This document shows, one piece after another, positions 56,208 through 63,676 of a stretch of 64,000 nt of DNA. Origin of the DNA: Flavobacterium frigoritolerans (GTDB lineage Bacteria > Bacteroidota > Bacteroidia > Flavobacteriales > Flavobacteriaceae); contig NZ_JAOZEV010000003.1 of assembly GCF_025847275.1 (NCBI RefSeq), forward strand, positions 186,001 to 250,000. The letters are read 5' to 3'. A program made the translations under genes and the position numbers. Each line of letters opens with the position of its first letter. The stretch's first letter is position 1. Below the pieces are notes generated by a model. That model ran no database searches and was not told where the DNA came from. It saw only the letters and a program-made list of their open reading frames with translations.

Positions 56208-56579
56208 ATGAGTGTAAATCATAATGAAGTAGAAGTAACAGATTTAGAAAAAAATCAGTCAAACAAAATCCTTATTACTAATACCAGTGAAAAATTAAAA
56301 TTTGGTAATATTAATACCATTTTACCTTATCTGATAAATCTTCCAACTGAATCAGAGGCGCAAACATCAACCAATATTCATGAAGATCAAAAAACAGTTA
56401 ACCAGCTAAAACTTTCTAATTGGTGGAAATGGATTAAATCCTTACTATTAAAATGGTATTACACAATTACTACTTTAACAAAAACGGCGACTGCTCCTGC
56501 ATTAATAATTTCAGATGTAACTTCAGTACCTACATTACAAAACAATACAATCGAACGCGATAGTAATGGTATGTTATAG
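56208..56579 (+). CDS. Truncated third fibre-like protein (123 aa)
   Basis: This 123-residue protein begins with the same N-terminal piece as the two S74 fibres (NHNEVEVTDLEKNQSNKILITNTSEKLKFGNINTI), then diverges and ends DSNGML before a TAG codon. It lacks the 146-residue module, the receptor region and the S74 domain. The bases just past the stop read GKYSDEILNFYSS in another frame, which suggests a frameshift or nonsense change removed a longer tail. It is the last gene of the element. It may be a decayed duplicate or a short anchor. Confidence 0.55.
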   Translation: MSVNHNEVEVTDLEKNQSNKILITNTSEKLKFGNINTILPYLINLPTESEAQTSTNIHEDQKTVNQLKLSNWWKWIKSLLLKWYYTITTLTKTATAPALIISDVTSVPTLQNNTIERDSNGML

Positions 56580-56704
56580 GGAAATATAGCGATGAAATTT
56601 TAAACTTCTATTCAAGCTAAAATTACTTATAAAATCGAATGATCTTGATTTTTTTTAAAATAGTATAAGCTAACCTGTCTTTCATATCGTAAAGTTCATC
56701 ATAG

Positions 56705-56733
56705 CCGTCTCAATAATTTGAGACGGTTTTTTT
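56705..56733 (+). terminator. Rho-independent terminator at the right end of the element
   Basis: A perfect 9-bp stem (CCGTCTCAA, 56705-56713 with 56718-56726) has loop TAAT and is followed by seven Ts. It closes the fibre cluster. The rest of the 475-bp gap 56580-57054 holds no gene and should contain the right boundary of the element, which I could not place. Confidence 0.9.
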
Positions 56734-57023
56734 ATATTATCTTTTCTAATGTGATTTTAGAAAATCAAATTCAAGGAATAAAATTATGATTGAATTGTAA
56801 AATCATCTCCATTTTTTAATCCCTTAAAATAAAGAAAAAACCATCAAAGTATATATTCCATTTTTGATTTATGCCTGTTTTAATTTTCGATTATAAGATG
56901 AACATAAAAAAATAAAACTGTCAAAGCCAATTTAAAGCCCTCTTTTAATAATGAAAAATAATCCTTACTTTTATAGTAACTCACTTCTTAATCTACATTA
57001 AGTAACATTTTTCATAATGAGAG

Positions 57024-57031
57024 TAACTTTG
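57024..57031 (+). promoter_or_regulatory. Bacteroidota-type -7 box for the pirin operon
   Basis: TAACTTTG fits the TAnnTTTG consensus exactly and lies 23 bp before the first pirin ATG. No convincing -33 TTTG was found at the usual distance, so strength cannot be judged. Confidence 0.5.
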
Positions 57032-57054
57032 TATAACAATTTAAACAAAACGTT

Positions 57055-57933
57055 ATGAAAACTAAAAATATAGAAATAGTAGTAGCTCCAAGGCAACCAC
57101 ATTTTGTTGGCGATGGATTTAGAGTACATAATTTTATTCCAGGTGTACCACAATTAAGTATGAAACGCATGAGTCCATTTATCATGCTCGACTATAATTC
57201 AAAATTTTATTTCCCACCTACAAACACTCCAAAAGGAGTTGGTGTGCATCCGCATCGTGGTTTCGAAACCGTAACTATTGCCTACAAAGGTAAAGTAGCC
57301 CATCATGATAGTAGCGGAGGTGGCGGAGTAATTGGTGAAGGTGATGTACAATGGATGACCGCAGCTTCGGGAGTTTTGCATAAAGAATATCACGAAGAAA
57401 ATTTCAGTAAAACTGGAGGTGATTTCCAAATGGTACAACTTTGGGTAAACTTACCTGCAAAAGATAAAATGTCTAAACCTAAATACCAAGGCATCACTAA
57501 TGATCAAATTAACAAATATGAACTTCCAGAAAATGGCGGTCATATCGAAGTAATTGCTGGAGAATATAAAGAAGTAAAAGGAACAGCATCGACGTTTACA
57601 CCTTTGCATTTGCTTAACGCAAGATTACTTAAAGGCGGAAAAGCAGCATTTAATTTTCCTGCAACTTACAACACTGCTTTATTGGTTATAGAAGGAAGTA
57701 TTACAGTAAATGATGATACAAATGTACCAACAAATCATTTAGTTTTATTTAAAAATGAAGGAGAAGATTTTCATATCGAAGCACAAGAAAACAGTATTGT
57801 ATTAATTTTAAGCGGTGAGCCAATTAACGAACCAATTGCTACCCACGGACCATTTGTAATGAACACGCAAGAAGAATTAGTTCAGGCTGTGAATGACTAC
57901 AATAATGGTAAATTTGGAACATTAGAAGATTAA
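57055..57933 (+). CDS. Pirin family protein (first of two)
   Basis: This 292-residue bicupin pirin has the metal-site phrase VHPHRGFETVTIAYKGKVAHHDS (about 62-84) and the downstream WMTAASGVLHKEYHEE (about 101-116). Between them these provide the three His and one Glu ligands typical of the N-terminal cupin. Some pirins are quercetin 2,4-dioxygenases or redox sensors; for this one the substrate is unknown. It is cytoplasmic. It forms an operon with a second pirin gene 16 bp downstream, followed by an OsmC and a GNAT gene, a set that looks like a small stress or detoxification cluster. Confidence 0.9.
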   Translation: MKTKNIEIVVAPRQPHFVGDGFRVHNFIPGVPQLSMKRMSPFIMLDYNSKFYFPPTNTPKGVGVHPHRGFETVTIAYKGKVAHHDSSGGGGVIGEGDVQWMTAASGVLHKEYHEENFSKTGGDFQMVQLWVNLPAKDKMSKPKYQGITNDQINKYELPENGGHIEVIAGEYKEVKGTASTFTPLHLLNARLLKGGKAAFNFPATYNTALLVIEGSITVNDDTNVPTNHLVLFKNEGEDFHIEAQENSIVLILSGEPINEPIATHGPFVMNTQEELVQAVNDYNNGKFGTLED

Positions 57934-57949
57934 TTTTTAAAAGTATAAT

Positions 57950-58831
57950 ATGTCAAACGTAAATCTAATTATTGAAGAACGCGCTGCAAGTATTGGTAAC
58001 TTTATGGTCGGAAGATTATTGCCCTTTCGACAAAAAAGAGCCGTTGGACCATTTGTATTTATCGATCACATGGGACCAGCACATTTAAGCGAACATGAAA
58101 ATTTAGATGTTCCGCCACATCCGCACATAGGATTATCAACGCTAACTTTTTTGTTTGAAGGGAGTATCATGCACAAAGACAGTTTGGGTACCGAAATGGA
58201 AATTAAGCCGGGAGCAGTAAACTGGATGACCGCAGGAAAAGGAATTGTACATTCTGAAAGAACACCAGAATACTTACGCAAAACAGATAAAATACTTCAT
58301 GGTTTACAAATTTGGGTAGCGCTGCCAAAAGAATTAGAACAAATGGAACCCAATTTTGTACATGTTGAGGCTAATGATATCCCAGCTTGGGAAAAAGATG
58401 GCGTTACTTATAAGCTAATTGCAGGGGAAGCTTTCGGGCAACAATCGCCAGTTCCAGTATATAGCCCGCTTTATTTTATTGAAATCAAAAGTATAACGGC
58501 TCAAAAAATAAACATCGGAAAAGATTTATTTGGCGAAAGCGGATTGTATATTTTAGAAGGAAGTATAAAAAGTGGCGAACATACTTACGATTCAAAACAA
58601 ATCCTGATTGCAAACGACAGTACATTATGCGAATTTGAAATTGCAGCCAATACTACCGTATATATATTTGGAGGAACTCCATTTCCAGAAGAACATTTTA
58701 TTTTTTGGAATTTCGTTTCATCTGATAAAGAACTAATAGAAAAAGCAAAACAAGACTGGACAGCACAAACTTTCCCGAAAGTTCATGGCGAAACAGAATT
58801 TGTTCCTTTGCCACAACCTCAAATCCGATAA
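57950..58831 (+). CDS. Pirin family protein (second of two)
   Basis: This 293-residue pirin is only distantly similar to its upstream neighbour. Metal-ligand phrases are PPHPHIGLSTLTFLFEGSIMHKDS (about 56-79) and WMTAGKGIVHSERTPE (about 94-109), again supplying His, His, His and Glu. The family has quercetinase-type or regulatory members; the function here is not known. It is cytoplasmic, with no signal peptide. It is 16 bp after the first pirin gene and 4 bp before the OsmC gene. Confidence 0.9.
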   Translation: MSNVNLIIEERAASIGNFMVGRLLPFRQKRAVGPFVFIDHMGPAHLSEHENLDVPPHPHIGLSTLTFLFEGSIMHKDSLGTEMEIKPGAVNWMTAGKGIVHSERTPEYLRKTDKILHGLQIWVALPKELEQMEPNFVHVEANDIPAWEKDGVTYKLIAGEAFGQQSPVPVYSPLYFIEIKSITAQKINIGKDLFGESGLYILEGSIKSGEHTYDSKQILIANDSTLCEFEIAANTTVYIFGGTPFPEEHFIFWNFVSSDKELIEKAKQDWTAQTFPKVHGETEFVPLPQPQIR

Positions 58832-58835
58832 ATTT

Positions 58836-59231
58836 ATGAACACGATAACAGCAAGTATTGATACAAGAAAATATCGAACGGAAATAAAATCGGCAAGCGA
58901 TAATATCCTTATTGCCGATGAACCACAAGAAGTAGGTGGGAAAAATTTAGGCTTCTCCCCTTCTGAGTTATTAGCCTCAGCATTAGCTTCTTGTACATTA
59001 ATTACATTACGTATGTATATCGACCGTAAAGAATGGGATGTTGCAGAAATTAACATTTCTGTGGATTTTGAGAAAAATGCAGAAAAAACCGTTTCCATAT
59101 TAAGTCGCAAGATAGAAATAAAAGGAAACGTAGATGAAGCTCAAAAAGAAAGGCTTTTAAAAATTGCTAATAGTTGCCCGATTCACAAAACACTAACAAA
59201 CACGATACAAATACAAACCACTTTAGACTAA
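58836..59231 (+). CDS. OsmC family peroxiredoxin-like protein
   Basis: This 131-residue protein uses the ATG at 58836, just after the pirin stop codon. OsmC/Ohr landmarks are GGKNLGFSPSELLASALASCTLITLRMYIDRK (about 31-62, with the first peroxidatic-type cysteine in ASC) and SCPIHKTLTNTI near the C-terminus (second cysteine). The two cysteines reduce organic hydroperoxides in Ohr/OsmC proteins. It is cytoplasmic. Operon context with two pirins and a GNAT protein fits an oxidative stress or small-molecule detoxification role. Confidence 0.9.
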   Translation: MNTITASIDTRKYRTEIKSASDNILIADEPQEVGGKNLGFSPSELLASALASCTLITLRMYIDRKEWDVAEINISVDFEKNAEKTVSILSRKIEIKGNVDEAQKERLLKIANSCPIHKTLTNTIQIQTTLD

Positions 59232-59236
59232 ACATC

Positions 59237-59521
59237 ATGGAAATAGAACAAATAAACGAAGACAGAAAAGGATATTATAAAGCAGCCGAAGACGGAAAAG
59301 AAGCTGGAAGAATGACCTATACTTGGGCTGGAGATTCTAAATTTATAATTGACCACACCGAAGTAAATCCTGATTTTAACGGAAAAGGTATTGGGAAAAA
59401 ACTAGTTATGGCAGCAGTAACTTATGCACGCGAAAACAATCTAAAAATCATTCCGCTTTGTCCATTCGCAAAAAGTGTTTTTGATAAAACAGATGATATA
59501 AAAGACGTATTGTTTCACTAA
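59237..59521 (+). CDS. GNAT-type N-acetyltransferase (YjdJ-like, 94 aa)
   Basis: This 94-residue protein uses the ATG at 59237, 5 bp after the OsmC gene. It is a minimal GNAT fold of the YjdJ type. The acetyl-CoA phrase is VNPDFNGKGIGKKLVMAAVTYARENNLKIIPLCPFAKSVFDK (about 45-86), including the GKGIGKKL loop and the conserved LCPFAKSVF. Members are found across bacteria, with unknown substrate. It is cytoplasmic. It ends the pirin-OsmC-GNAT operon before the terminator at 59635. Confidence 0.9.
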   Translation: MEIEQINEDRKGYYKAAEDGKEAGRMTYTWAGDSKFIIDHTEVNPDFNGKGIGKKLVMAAVTYARENNLKIIPLCPFAKSVFDKTDDIKDVLFH

Positions 59522-59524
59522 TTA

Positions 59525-59659
59525 TCTTAAGGTGCTAAGGTTCAGAGGCGCAAAGGGACAAAGGTTTTGAGCCACAATCTTGTCAGACTGAGCCGAGTCG
59601 AAGTCCCGAAATATAAAGAACAAAGATTTATAAAGGCGCACAACAGTGCGTCTTTTTTT
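59525..59659. repeat. Flavobacterial intergenic repeat ending in a terminator
   Basis: The 239-bp gap after the GNAT gene has repeat-like tracts (AAGGTGCTAAGG near 59530 and GTCAGACTGAGCCGAGTCGAAGTCC-type sequence at 59582-59606) of a form I associate with interspersed repeats in flavobacteria. It ends with a GC hairpin (59635-59641 with 59646-59652, loop AACA) followed by seven Ts, a good rho-independent terminator for the upstream operon. Confidence 0.65.
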
Positions 59660-59731
59660 ACATCTATACAAGAAAACAACCTGTTGTTTCACCAATTTTC
59701 ATCTATATTTTCAAATGTCCTCTTAATCAAT

Positions 59732-59739
59732 TATATTTG
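59732..59739 (+). promoter_or_regulatory. Bacteroidota-type -7 box for the adenosine deaminase gene
   Basis: TATATTTG fits TAnnTTTG exactly and lies 21 bp before the ATG at 59761, which gives a short 5' leader. The -33 element is not clear. Confidence 0.55.
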
Positions 59740-59760
59740 CATGTAATTTAAACTTACTAT

Positions 59761-61179
59761 ATGACGAGGATAATTACAGTTTTCAGTTTTTTCATAGCAC
59801 AAATCTGCTTTTCACAATCACCAGCAACTTATTTAGATAAAATTAGAAATAATGAAGCGGCTCTAACTGCTTTCTTTTCTCAAATGCCAAAAGGCGGTGA
59901 TTTACATCATCATTTTTCAGGCTCAATCTATGCTGAACCTTTACTAGAAAGAGCAATTACAGAAGATTTCTATTTGAATATAGAAACAATGCAAGTTTTA
60001 AAAACAAAACCTGCAAATGGAAATTGGGAAACTTTTTCTTCACTTAAAAACAAAGGAAAACTAGAATATTACAAGCAACAAATCATGCAAACTTGGTCTG
60101 TTAAAGACTATAATGGAATTTCTGTTCCTTCGGATGATTTGTTTTTTGACTCTTTCGAAAAGTTTTCTCCTACTATCGACGGACATTTTGCCGAAGGTAT
60201 GCTAGAGCTTAAAAACAGAGCAATTAAAGAAAATGTTAGCTATATTGAAACACAATTAAACACAATTCCTTGTGATATGAATGTCGATGATTTAGCCGAT
60301 TTTAATACAAAACTAAGACAAGCTGCTGCTCAAAAAGATGAAAAAGCACTTTTCAAATCTCTAGATGTACTTTATAAATCATTACAAGATAAAAATGCTG
60401 TAAAATACGCTGACGATTTCAATACTAATTTCATAGCCAAATTGCATAAAGACCTAAAAATCGATGATGCTAATTTTACAATGCGTTATCAAAACTTTGT
60501 GTTGCGTTTTATGGAGCCTGTAGATTTATTCAAAAATCTTATGATCGCCTTTATCTCTGCTGACAAAAGTAAACTTGTTGCAGGTGTAAATATTGTTTCT
60601 CCAGAACATGGCGAAACTTCTATGAAAGATTATTGGTTACACATGGTAATGTTTAAATACTGCCATTCACGTTTTCCAAATGTAAAATATACGCTTCACG
60701 CTGGTGAACTTACATTAGGATTGGTACAACCTGAAGAATTAACATGGCATATTACTTCAGCAATTCATACTGCTGGGGCTAACAGAATCGGTCATGGTGT
60801 AGATATCGCTTACGAAGAAAACTCGTATGACTTATTACGCTACATGGCAAAAAACAATATTCCGATTGAGATTAACTTGGTTAGTAATGAATTTATTTTG
60901 AAAGTTAAAAATGCTCGTCATCCATTTACATTATACAAAGAATTTAATGTTCCAATTGTTATCAGTACAGATGATGCAGGAATCTTAAGAACAAATATGA
61001 CGGAGCAATACGTTTTATTAGCCAGCAGATACCAAGATGTTTCTTATGCAACAATTAAACAATATGTATACAATAGTATTAATTATAGTTTCATTCAAGA
61101 TAATGCAGTTAAAAAACAATTGTTAAAAGACCTTGATGCAAGATTTAAAACTTTTGAAGCTAAATTTTCAGAGAAATAA
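59761..61179 (+). CDS. Exported adenosine deaminase family protein
   Basis: This 472-residue protein has an N-terminal signal peptide (about 1-19, ending CFSQS), so it is periplasmic or secreted. Adenosine deaminase landmarks are the zinc-binding HxH in GGDLHHHFSGS (H49/H51), KYTLHAGEL (third His and Glu), NRIGHGVDIAYE, EINLVSNEFI and the aspartate pair ISTDDAGI. These residues catalyse hydrolytic deamination of adenosine to inosine. The length and leader match the secreted ADGF-like branch. A likely role is scavenging extracellular nucleosides. It is followed by the ABM-fold gene after 3 bp. Confidence 0.9.
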   Translation: MTRIITVFSFFIAQICFSQSPATYLDKIRNNEAALTAFFSQMPKGGDLHHHFSGSIYAEPLLERAITEDFYLNIETMQVLKTKPANGNWETFSSLKNKGKLEYYKQQIMQTWSVKDYNGISVPSDDLFFDSFEKFSPTIDGHFAEGMLELKNRAIKENVSYIETQLNTIPCDMNVDDLADFNTKLRQAAAQKDEKALFKSLDVLYKSLQDKNAVKYADDFNTNFIAKLHKDLKIDDANFTMRYQNFVLRFMEPVDLFKNLMIAFISADKSKLVAGVNIVSPEHGETSMKDYWLHMVMFKYCHSRFPNVKYTLHAGELTLGLVQPEELTWHITSAIHTAGANRIGHGVDIAYEENSYDLLRYMAKNNIPIEINLVSNEFILKVKNARHPFTLYKEFNVPIVISTDDAGILRTNMTEQYVLLASRYQDVSYATIKQYVYNSINYSFIQDNAVKKQLLKDLDARFKTFEAKFSEK

Positions 61180-61182
61180 AAT

Positions 61183-61485
61183 ATGATTCAAGAAGCTGCT
61201 ATTTTATTTGTAAAAAAGGATCAGGAAAAGGATTTCGAGAATGATTTTGCTATAGCAAGTCAATATATTAGTTCAATTGAAGGCTATTTAGGACACAGTC
61301 TAAAAAAATGCATGGAACAAGCCAATAAGTATCTTCTATTGGTTGAATGGCGCAATCTCGAAGATCATACAATTGGTTTTCGAGAATCAGCAGCATATCT
61401 GGAATGGAAGAAACTATTGCATCATTATTACGAACCGTTTCCTATTGTAGAACATTTTGAAACTGTTTTTGAAAACAAAATATAA
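61183..61485 (+). CDS. Antibiotic biosynthesis monooxygenase (ABM)-fold protein
   Basis: This 100-residue protein is a dimeric alpha-beta barrel of the ABM type. The phrases ILFVKKDQEKDFENDFAIASQYISSIEGYLGHSLKK and YLLLVEWRNLEDHTIGFRESAAYLEWKKLLHHYYEPFPIVEHFE are typical. Members include quinol and heme-related oxygenases and many of unknown substrate. It is cytoplasmic. It starts 3 bp after the adenosine deaminase gene and ends 8 bp before rlmH, so the three may be one transcript. The specific reaction cannot be read from sequence. Confidence 0.85.
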   Translation: MIQEAAILFVKKDQEKDFENDFAIASQYISSIEGYLGHSLKKCMEQANKYLLLVEWRNLEDHTIGFRESAAYLEWKKLLHHYYEPFPIVEHFETVFENKI

Positions 61486-61493
61486 TTCCTGAG

Positions 61494-61967
61494 ATGAACA
61501 TCAAACTTATTGCCATTGGCAAAACCGACAATAAATCGCTTCAAACTTTAATTGACGATTATACCAAACGTTTATCTTTCTACATCAAATTTGATTTGGA
61601 AATTATTCCTGACATCAAAAATGTAAAAAACTTATCGGAGAGTCAACAGAAAGAAAAAGAAGGAGAGTTGATTTTGGCAAAATTAACACCAACCGATCAA
61701 TTAATCTTATTGGATGAGAATGGTAAAAACTTCTCAAGTGTAGGTTTTTCAGAAGAACTACAGAAAAAAATGAACTCGGGTATTAAAACGCTAGTATTTG
61801 TAATAGGTGGTCCTTACGGATTTTCAGATACCGTTTACAACAAAGCGCAAGGGAAAATTTCACTTTCATTAATGACATTTTCCCATCAAATGGTGCGTTT
61901 GTTTTTTATTGAACAATTATATCGTGGTTTTACAATTCTAAGAAATGAGCCTTACCATCACCAGTAA
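61494..61967 (+). CDS. rlmH: 23S rRNA (pseudouridine1915-N3)-methyltransferase RlmH
   Basis: This 157-residue protein matches the usual RlmH length. The SPOUT-fold knot motif VIGGPYGFSDTVYN (about 102-115) binds S-adenosylmethionine, and the C-terminal FIEQLYRGFTILRNEPYHH is the conserved RlmH ending. The enzyme methylates pseudouridine 1915 in helix 69 of 23S rRNA, acting late on the 70S ribosome. It is cytoplasmic. It is convergent with the lipoprotein gene at 62016, and a palindrome at 61978 lies between the two. Confidence 0.95.
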   Translation: MNIKLIAIGKTDNKSLQTLIDDYTKRLSFYIKFDLEIIPDIKNVKNLSESQQKEKEGELILAKLTPTDQLILLDENGKNFSSVGFSEELQKKMNSGIKTLVFVIGGPYGFSDTVYNKAQGKISLSLMTFSHQMVRLFFIEQLYRGFTILRNEPYHHQ

Positions 61968-61977
61968 GAAGTATTCT

Positions 61978-61997
61978 ATCCCGATAATTATCGGGAT
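61978..61997. terminator. Bidirectional terminator-like palindrome
   Basis: A perfect 20-bp palindrome with arms ATCCCGATAA / TTATCGGGAT lies between the convergent rlmH and lipoprotein genes. The same CCCGAT motif occurs near 931 and 2959, so it appears to be an interspersed genomic hairpin that may end transcription. Confidence 0.65.
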
Positions 61998-62015
61998 TAG
62001 TTACAGTCTTCAATA

Positions 62016-62666
62016 CTAATAAATAATATCCTCATTTTTATTTATAAACACCAACCATGGCTCTTTAATTACTAACTTATTAATAAGCACCTTACATCTA
62101 ACATACTCTTCATAAGTCATATTTTTATCATACGAAAATGTAATTTGTTCTTTTGGATTTATAACCAAACTATCCAAAAAAGGCGCTAAGTTTTCCTTAG
62201 GAAAATCATAAGTCTTATTTCCTCTATATTGTATCAATCCATTTTTCTTAAAGTACAATTGACTTATCTCCTTACTTACTTTGCCTATTTTATAATATAC
62301 ATCCGTAAAAGGTAAAAAGGCCATATTTTTACCAATTGTATCAGCGTAAGTATAATAATTCTCAGCTTCTTCGTTTTTATGAGCTAAATCTGCTCGCTTT
62401 TTTTCTTGAAGTTTCATTACTTCAGGAATCACTATTTTTAAAGACAAACGCTTATCTATATTAAAAAGCCAATTAGTCGAAATAATACTATTTTTTCGAT
62501 TTACTTCTGCCAAAGTATCTTTCTCTTTCGTTCTAAAAAAAATATAAATTGGCGAATGGTCTTTTACATCTTTTACAACAGATACATTTGCTTTTGGCAA
62601 TAAGACATCCTCTTTATTTCCACAAGAAAAAAGAAGAAAAACGAAAATTAAACTTAAGTATTTCAT
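62016..62666 (-). CDS. Hypothetical lipoprotein (216 aa)
   Basis: This 216-residue protein has a lipoprotein signal with lipobox LLFSC (cysteine ~15). The mature part is charged, with predicted helix-rich and beta segments (SVVKDVKDHSPIYIFFRTKEKDTLAEVNRKNSI). The end (VRCKVLINKLVIKEPWLVFINKNEDIIY) has no recognisable domain. It lies 36 bp downstream of folP on the same strand, so it may be cotranscribed. It should be anchored in the outer or inner membrane and face the periplasm. I recognise no family. Confidence 0.7.
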   Translation of the reverse strand: MKYLSLIFVFLLFSCGNKEDVLLPKANVSVVKDVKDHSPIYIFFRTKEKDTLAEVNRKNSIISTNWLFNIDKRLSLKIVIPEVMKLQEKKRADLAHKNEEAENYYTYADTIGKNMAFLPFTDVYYKIGKVSKEISQLYFKKNGLIQYRGNKTYDFPKENLAPFLDSLVINPKEQITFSYDKNMTYEEYVRCKVLINKLVIKEPWLVFINKNEDIIY

Positions 62667-62702
62667 ATTTTGAATCCTATATTTCGATTTATTAAATTAT
62701 TA

Positions 62703-63527
62703 TTATTTTGCTATTTTATTATACAAAGTAACACATTCTACTGCTTCTTTTACATCGTGAACCCGTAGAATTTTTGCTCCTTTTGTTAAGGAAATAGTAT
62801 TTAACACTGTTGTCCCGTTCAAGGCTTCTTGCTGACTTGTATTTAATTCCTTGTATATCATTGACTTTCTAGAAAACCCAGCCAAAACTGGTAATTCTAA
62901 TAAATTAAATAATTCCATTTTTTCTAAGACCTCATAATTTTGATCTAGCGTTTTAGAAAAACCAAAACCAGGATCTAGTATAATATCATTTATCCCGAGA
63001 TTTCTGGCTTGTGCAACTTTTTCAGAAAAATAAAAAAGCATGTCTTTTACAAGATCATCATAATCGGTCAGACTTTGCATCGTTTGTGGTGTACCTCGCA
63101 TATGCATCAAGATATATGGAACGTTATATTTAGCTATAACCTCAAACATTTTATCATCTAGATTTCCACCCGAAATATCATTAATAATAGCAGCCCCACT
63201 TTCGATACACCCTTTGGCAACTTCGCTTCTAAAAGTATCTATAGAAAGTAAAGCATCTGGAAAATGATTCAAAATTAACTTTACAGCAGGAACAATCCGG
63301 TTTAATTCTTCTTCTTCCGAAACAAATTCGGCACTTGGTTTACTCGAATAAGCTCCAAGATCTATAAACGTTGCTCCATCGGCAAGCATTTTTCCTACTT
63401 GAGCTACTATAGCTTCATCGCTATCGTATTTTCCGCCATCAAAAAAAGAATTTGGCGTTACATTTAAAATTCCCATCACCTTAGGAACTGACAAATCAAT
63501 AAGTTGCCCTTTGCAGTTAATCAACAT
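62703..63527 (-). CDS. folP: Dihydropteroate synthase
   Basis: This 274-residue protein uses the ATG at 63527, preferred over an upstream in-frame ATG at 63674 that would add 49 low-complexity residues not found in the family. DHPS motifs are VMGILNVTPNSFFDGGKY, FIDLGAYSSKPSA, LSIDTFRSEVA, IINDISGG, ILMHMRGTPQTM, DPGFGFSK, AGFSRKSMI and RVHDVKEAV. The enzyme joins p-aminobenzoate to dihydropterin pyrophosphate to make dihydropteroate in folate synthesis; it is the target of sulfonamides. It is cytoplasmic. It is divergent from the DUF1599 gene. Confidence 0.95.
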   Translation of the reverse strand: MLINCKGQLIDLSVPKVMGILNVTPNSFFDGGKYDSDEAIVAQVGKMLADGATFIDLGAYSSKPSAEFVSEEEELNRIVPAVKLILNHFPDALLSIDTFRSEVAKGCIESGAAIINDISGGNLDDKMFEVIAKYNVPYILMHMRGTPQTMQSLTDYDDLVKDMLFYFSEKVAQARNLGINDIILDPGFGFSKTLDQNYEVLEKMELFNLLELPVLAGFSRKSMIYKELNTSQQEALNGTTVLNTISLTKGAKILRVHDVKEAVECVTLYNKIAK

Positions 63528-63640
63528 AGTTTCATGTTTTTTAGTTTTAAGTTTTAAGTTGCAAAATGTTTTCGGACAGATTTTAACCTGAAATAAAGAA
63601 AACTTGAAACTTGAAACAAAACTTTTAAAAATTTTATCCT

Positions 63641-63648
63641 TATTTTTG
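63641..63648 (+). promoter_or_regulatory. Bacteroidota-type -7 box for the DUF1599 gene
   Basis: TATTTTTG fits TAnnTTTG exactly, 28 bp before the ATG at 63677, in the gap divergent from folP. The -33 element is not clear. Confidence 0.5.
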
Positions 63649-63676
63649 AAGAAATTTAGACAAATATACATCAATA

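Noticed and set aside
17831-56579. Contractile injection system or tailocin
   Set aside because: Fibre-like genes and lysis genes are present, but no sheath, tube, baseplate, spike or ATPase loader gene was seen, so I did not name the element as one.
63528-63674. Longer folP with 49 extra N-terminal residues
   Set aside because: The added Lys/Phe-rich stretch is not a family feature, and the ATG at 63527 matches the normal start of the protein.
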